Part shown: positions 28,200-31,644 of the stretch, one piece after another | How positions within the stretch are numbered: position 1 is the first letter of the stretch | Layout of the letters: each line of letters starts with the position of its first letter | Assembly (NCBI RefSeq): GCF_001039355.2 | Contig: NW_019775416.1 | Coordinates: 157,883-189,526, forward strand | Length of the DNA stretch: 31,644 nucleotides | Origin: Lingula anatina | Taxonomy: Eukaryota > Brachiopoda > Lingulata > Lingulida > Lingulidae | Direction: 5' to 3' | The notes under the pieces: generated by a model | The model's database searches: none | Seen by the model: the letters and a program-made list of their open reading frames with translations, nothing else | What the model was told of the DNA's origin: nothing | Position numbers and translations under genes: made by a program

Positions 28200-30921
28200 C
28201 CAACCGGAATATTTGTCATTTTGTAATATTTCGTTTTTGTTTTTATTTTGAAAATAAATTTTTGTTATCTTGTTTCAATAAAATTACAAATAAAAACATA
28301 TCCTTCGTGCATGCCTAATTGTAAGATCCATCCGATGAAAATCCCTTATTTCTAGACCACATTTTCTCCTTTTTTTCTACTTTATTTTCAGTTTAACGAA
28401 GCAAGTTATTTTTCATGCTCTTATTGGCAAACACACAGAATTTAGTCAGTTATGGACAAATTTGTAATATATCACAAAATAAACGACATTACAATATATA
28501 TATATATACACACATATTCAACAACTTGCCCACAGGTTCAACTGTAGAATGATATTTATTGCAATTACTACGGTGTTACATGAAAATAGCAACTATGTAA
28601 TTTTGCAGTCTAATTAGTGTTGTTCCATGCATACGAGGATGTCTACGTGGAATACCCGGCAGTCAAAATTATAACTTGAATCTCTCTCAAATTACATTAT
28701 CGTTTTTAACAGCAGCTATTCTGTTCTCTCCAAATTGCACTTGCCTCTGTCGGTAAACGGCTATTTATTAAAGCTCAAATTGAATCTAGTCTCTACGTCT
28801 CAAGAGATACAATGTATTTAGTTAAAGGCCGCTGGCTTGCACAGCCATTGATCTTATTAAGAACCTAAATCTTCCTGTTAAATTCCTTGAATGCCGTTAG
28901 TAGCACTGCGCTTATTTAGTACGATGTGGCAGTGAATGTAATTTGTCTTAACTAACAGTGCATTTACAACTGCGGTGAGGATTATGAAATTAAGTACAAT
29001 TTCGTTGCATACAGTGACTGCCTTGTTTTATGTCTTGTCAATTCACTAGGATATCCCAGGCAAGCTGCGAATGTCGGAAAATGGGTCGATCAAATCGATT
29101 ACAGTTCCAATTATGCCTCGCCGGCAGAATCCAGCGCTTGTTGGGCTTGTACAGAGATTAGCAGCGCCGCGTAAAGGAGTCGTTAATTACCGAGCTAAGG
29201 TATGGATTAAGGCGGACACCAGTGGGGTCGATAGCCCGACTTTCTTTGGTGACAAAATATTCCGGTGCGACATCCGAGAGCACTTGAGCTGAGCGTTTCC
29301 TTTTTATTTTGCGTCTTGGAAGTCCTCGTCGTGTTGAGAGACATTCCACCAAGGGAGCGTCAAGGGGAGCACGTTACACACGTGGACGGGTTGCTGAAGA
29401 CTCCTGACCAGCTACTAAGTGTGCTATACAGAGAAGTGTCAATCACTTCAGTATAGCTTAGGGTGACATGTAACACACTTAAGGGTGCGCAGACAGTTAA
29501 AGCAGCAGATATCAGACATTAAGTCAATCTACAAACAGAAGTAAAAGAAAAGAGGACAACAACTGCAAGATTTGGGAGTTTAACACACAGGTGCATAATA
29601 ATACGCAAAAGGGTATGCACCATAAAAGGTGGGTATATTTGCACTATTACCTTGCCTTTTTATATAACAATGTCTTTCTGTGTATGTGTGTATATTGCGT
29701 GTGCATTTCTTTAGAAATCATGATTGCAAAGTGTGATTTAGCCAGTGCATCAGCAGAATCTATTAATTACAATCTGACACTTGTGCAGTTGCAGGATCTT
29801 ATCCAAATTCTGTCCGTGTTCTGCTGAGTGTTTGAGCAAGCATCCCAAGCCGGCGGCAGACAGCGCGCGCAGACATGTATCTAGGGTCTTAACTGTAAGG
29901 TTGTTCCACACGCGGTCTAGTGTATGCCTTCCTAACAAATACAGACCAAGTTAGTTTACTTAACTCAAAGCTACTGCTCGCACGTGCGCTCGCTCCCACG
30001 CATACCCACACGAGGTAACAGGCTCTGCACACATGCTTTAATTTGCGTTGCGAGGTTAAAGTGGTGTTCGTAATTTGGTGAGAATACCGGTTCACGAATT
30101 CAGTGCCCTTGCCCTGTATAACTTTTCTGCATACATTGCTTTCGTTGGAAATTGTTATCTTTCTTTTAATTTAAAGCAATTGCTGTAACGATCCTAAATA
30201 TAGTATTGGGTTTTGAAAAGTCCATGGATTGGCTTTGCAATTTAAGATGGCATAAGACAGAATTGGTGAACTTTCATGTTGTTCTCGGTCAATACGAGAT
30301 AAGATTTTGCCTAAAAAAATCTCACTGGTTATCAAACGTTTATTGAAAAGGCAAGTTCAATGTTCATTTGAAATCAATCAACCGCTGTATGTGGAGGTTC
30401 CAGACTATGAGCTTTTTTTTTTTTTTTTTTTTTTTTTGCAAATTACAGAACCAAAATTCAAACCACCAGGAATCGTTTGGAAACCTGCATTATTTAAGGT
30501 TCGCCAGTTATAACAGCAATATAAAGAGACAAATACAGCAGATAAAGAAAGCGACTGCTAATGAAATAAGCACAAACTGCAAAGTTTAGCTAACCCACGT
30601 GCCATAATGCTGACGGGTGCACATGTTAGGCGTCCCTGCTTTAGAAACCAGCCAAGAAACCAGCCAGCACTTCAGTGAGGGAAAAGCCATTCGTGAAGCC
30701 ATTCCCGTCAAGACAGAGGTCTGAAACATCTGTGTGATAAGACGAGAATTTAAACGTCAAAACCTGCATTTTTAATTCACATCTATTTTAGAACAACGCG
30801 TGTCACAAATACAGTATACATGCATATTTTCTCAATGGCGTGCCAGTCGACAGTTAAGAAGCAATAGGAATAGTGACGTGAGGTTTTAGACACAAAAACA
30901 TAATGCGAACAATGAATAGTT

Positions 30922-30967
<46 letters not shown>

Positions 30968-31644
30968 TGATGAGAGAAATGCTACACAGCGGAGTTAAAA
31001 ATATGATTTAAAAAAAGTGTCTCATTCTGAAATTGAAAGAAAATGGTTAATACAAAACTTGAAAAACAAAAAGATAAGTTGTAAATCTTAGAATTTGGAA
31101 AGTTATTTGTCCCCAGTTAAAGTTAAACGTGCAGTTTTACGGCTTTATATTAAACAAACATTAAATCATTTGGTCAATTGGACCGAGTTACATGTGCGTG
31201 GACAAGAGAAAAAAATTGAAAACTGATCAAAAACGTCTTTTGAAGTTGTTCTTCTTTGTGAGACCAACCTCACGCTGACTATTAAATATTTAACGTTGCC
31301 GTATCCTATAACGCGGTCATTTGTATAACGCCGTTTCTTAACTGGTCATTACAAAGTGTTAATATTTATTGATTGTGTATGGGTCAATCGGGTCTGCTTT
31401 CTAACATGTTCTAGACTGCCAGTCTGGGAGTGCGGCCCCCACCTGGACATACGAACACCAGGTGAAACGCACGAACTTCACGCTTCGAAGAATTCAATAA
31501 ATTTGATAAACAACACCGACTTTTGGCGCGGATATGACCCCAAGCACGGGGTATATCTAGCGTGTGTGTTGGGAGTGGGGGTAGGGGTAGTAGGTGGGTG
31601 TGGGGGGTAGGAGGTAGGAGTGGGGGGTAGGAGGTGGGGGTGGG
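28200..31644. other. Distal upstream flank
   Basis: No gene recognised. 28600-29450 is complex, repeat-poor sequence that stands out from the AT-rich flank. (AAT)n at 30923-30966, T-run at 30412-30437, and a G-rich (GTGGGGGTAGGAG-like) array from 31569 to the window end. Confidence 0.6.
31569..31644. repeat. G-rich degenerate minisatellite at window edge
   Basis: Repeats of GTGGGGG and TAGGAGG words; several G-runs of three or more, so G-quadruplex formation is possible on this strand. Continues past the window. Confidence 0.7.

Overview
This is an animal nuclear genome window: AT-rich, intron-rich, full of microsatellites and minisatellites, with GT-AG spliced exons and no operon-like coding. 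Its one recognisable gene is the 5' half of MED12, the subunit of the Mediator kinase module that activates Cyclin C-CDK8. It is encoded on the minus strand. Translated exons match human MED12 almost block for block, for example residues 15-25 of the model ([11 protein letters not shown]), [35 protein letters not shown] and NRYSFVCNA. The protein is clearly metazoan but divergent from vertebrates. The repeat style suggests a lophotrochozoan such as a mollusc, but I cannot name the species.

Layout, right to left in gene sense. 31644-25155 is the upstream flank, with microsatellites, a CRE-containing patch and no recognisable gene. The start codon is at 25154, with YY1-like and ETS-like motifs next to it. 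Exons 1 to 21 run from 25154 to 127 and encode about 1070 codons in a consistent phase. The remaining half of the protein lies beyond base 1. Exon 16 (75 nt) is inferred from splice sites, phase and conservation between two copies. Intron 1 carries two tandem tRNA-Thr-like units. Intron 8 carries a transposase fossil and diverged repeats.

Two things stand out. First, several exons appear twice (15 and 16; 19 and 20). The duplicated blocks meet at isolated single N bases, and the contig ends on either side overlap each other. The few exonic differences found are synonymous, and splicing both copies of exon 15 or of exon 19 would give an early stop. I read these as unmerged haplotypes or contig overlaps, not real exon duplication. 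Second, inside the contigs there are short tandem duplications exactly at exon edges: four copies of the exon 5 donor, four of the exon 6 acceptor, two of the exon 6 donor end and two of the exon 8 acceptor. Minisatellites also sit within about 50 nt of exons 15 and 21. The exon 5 array is the most interesting, because each 30-bp unit is an in-frame alternative donor that would add ten residues.

No new multi-gene system is visible.
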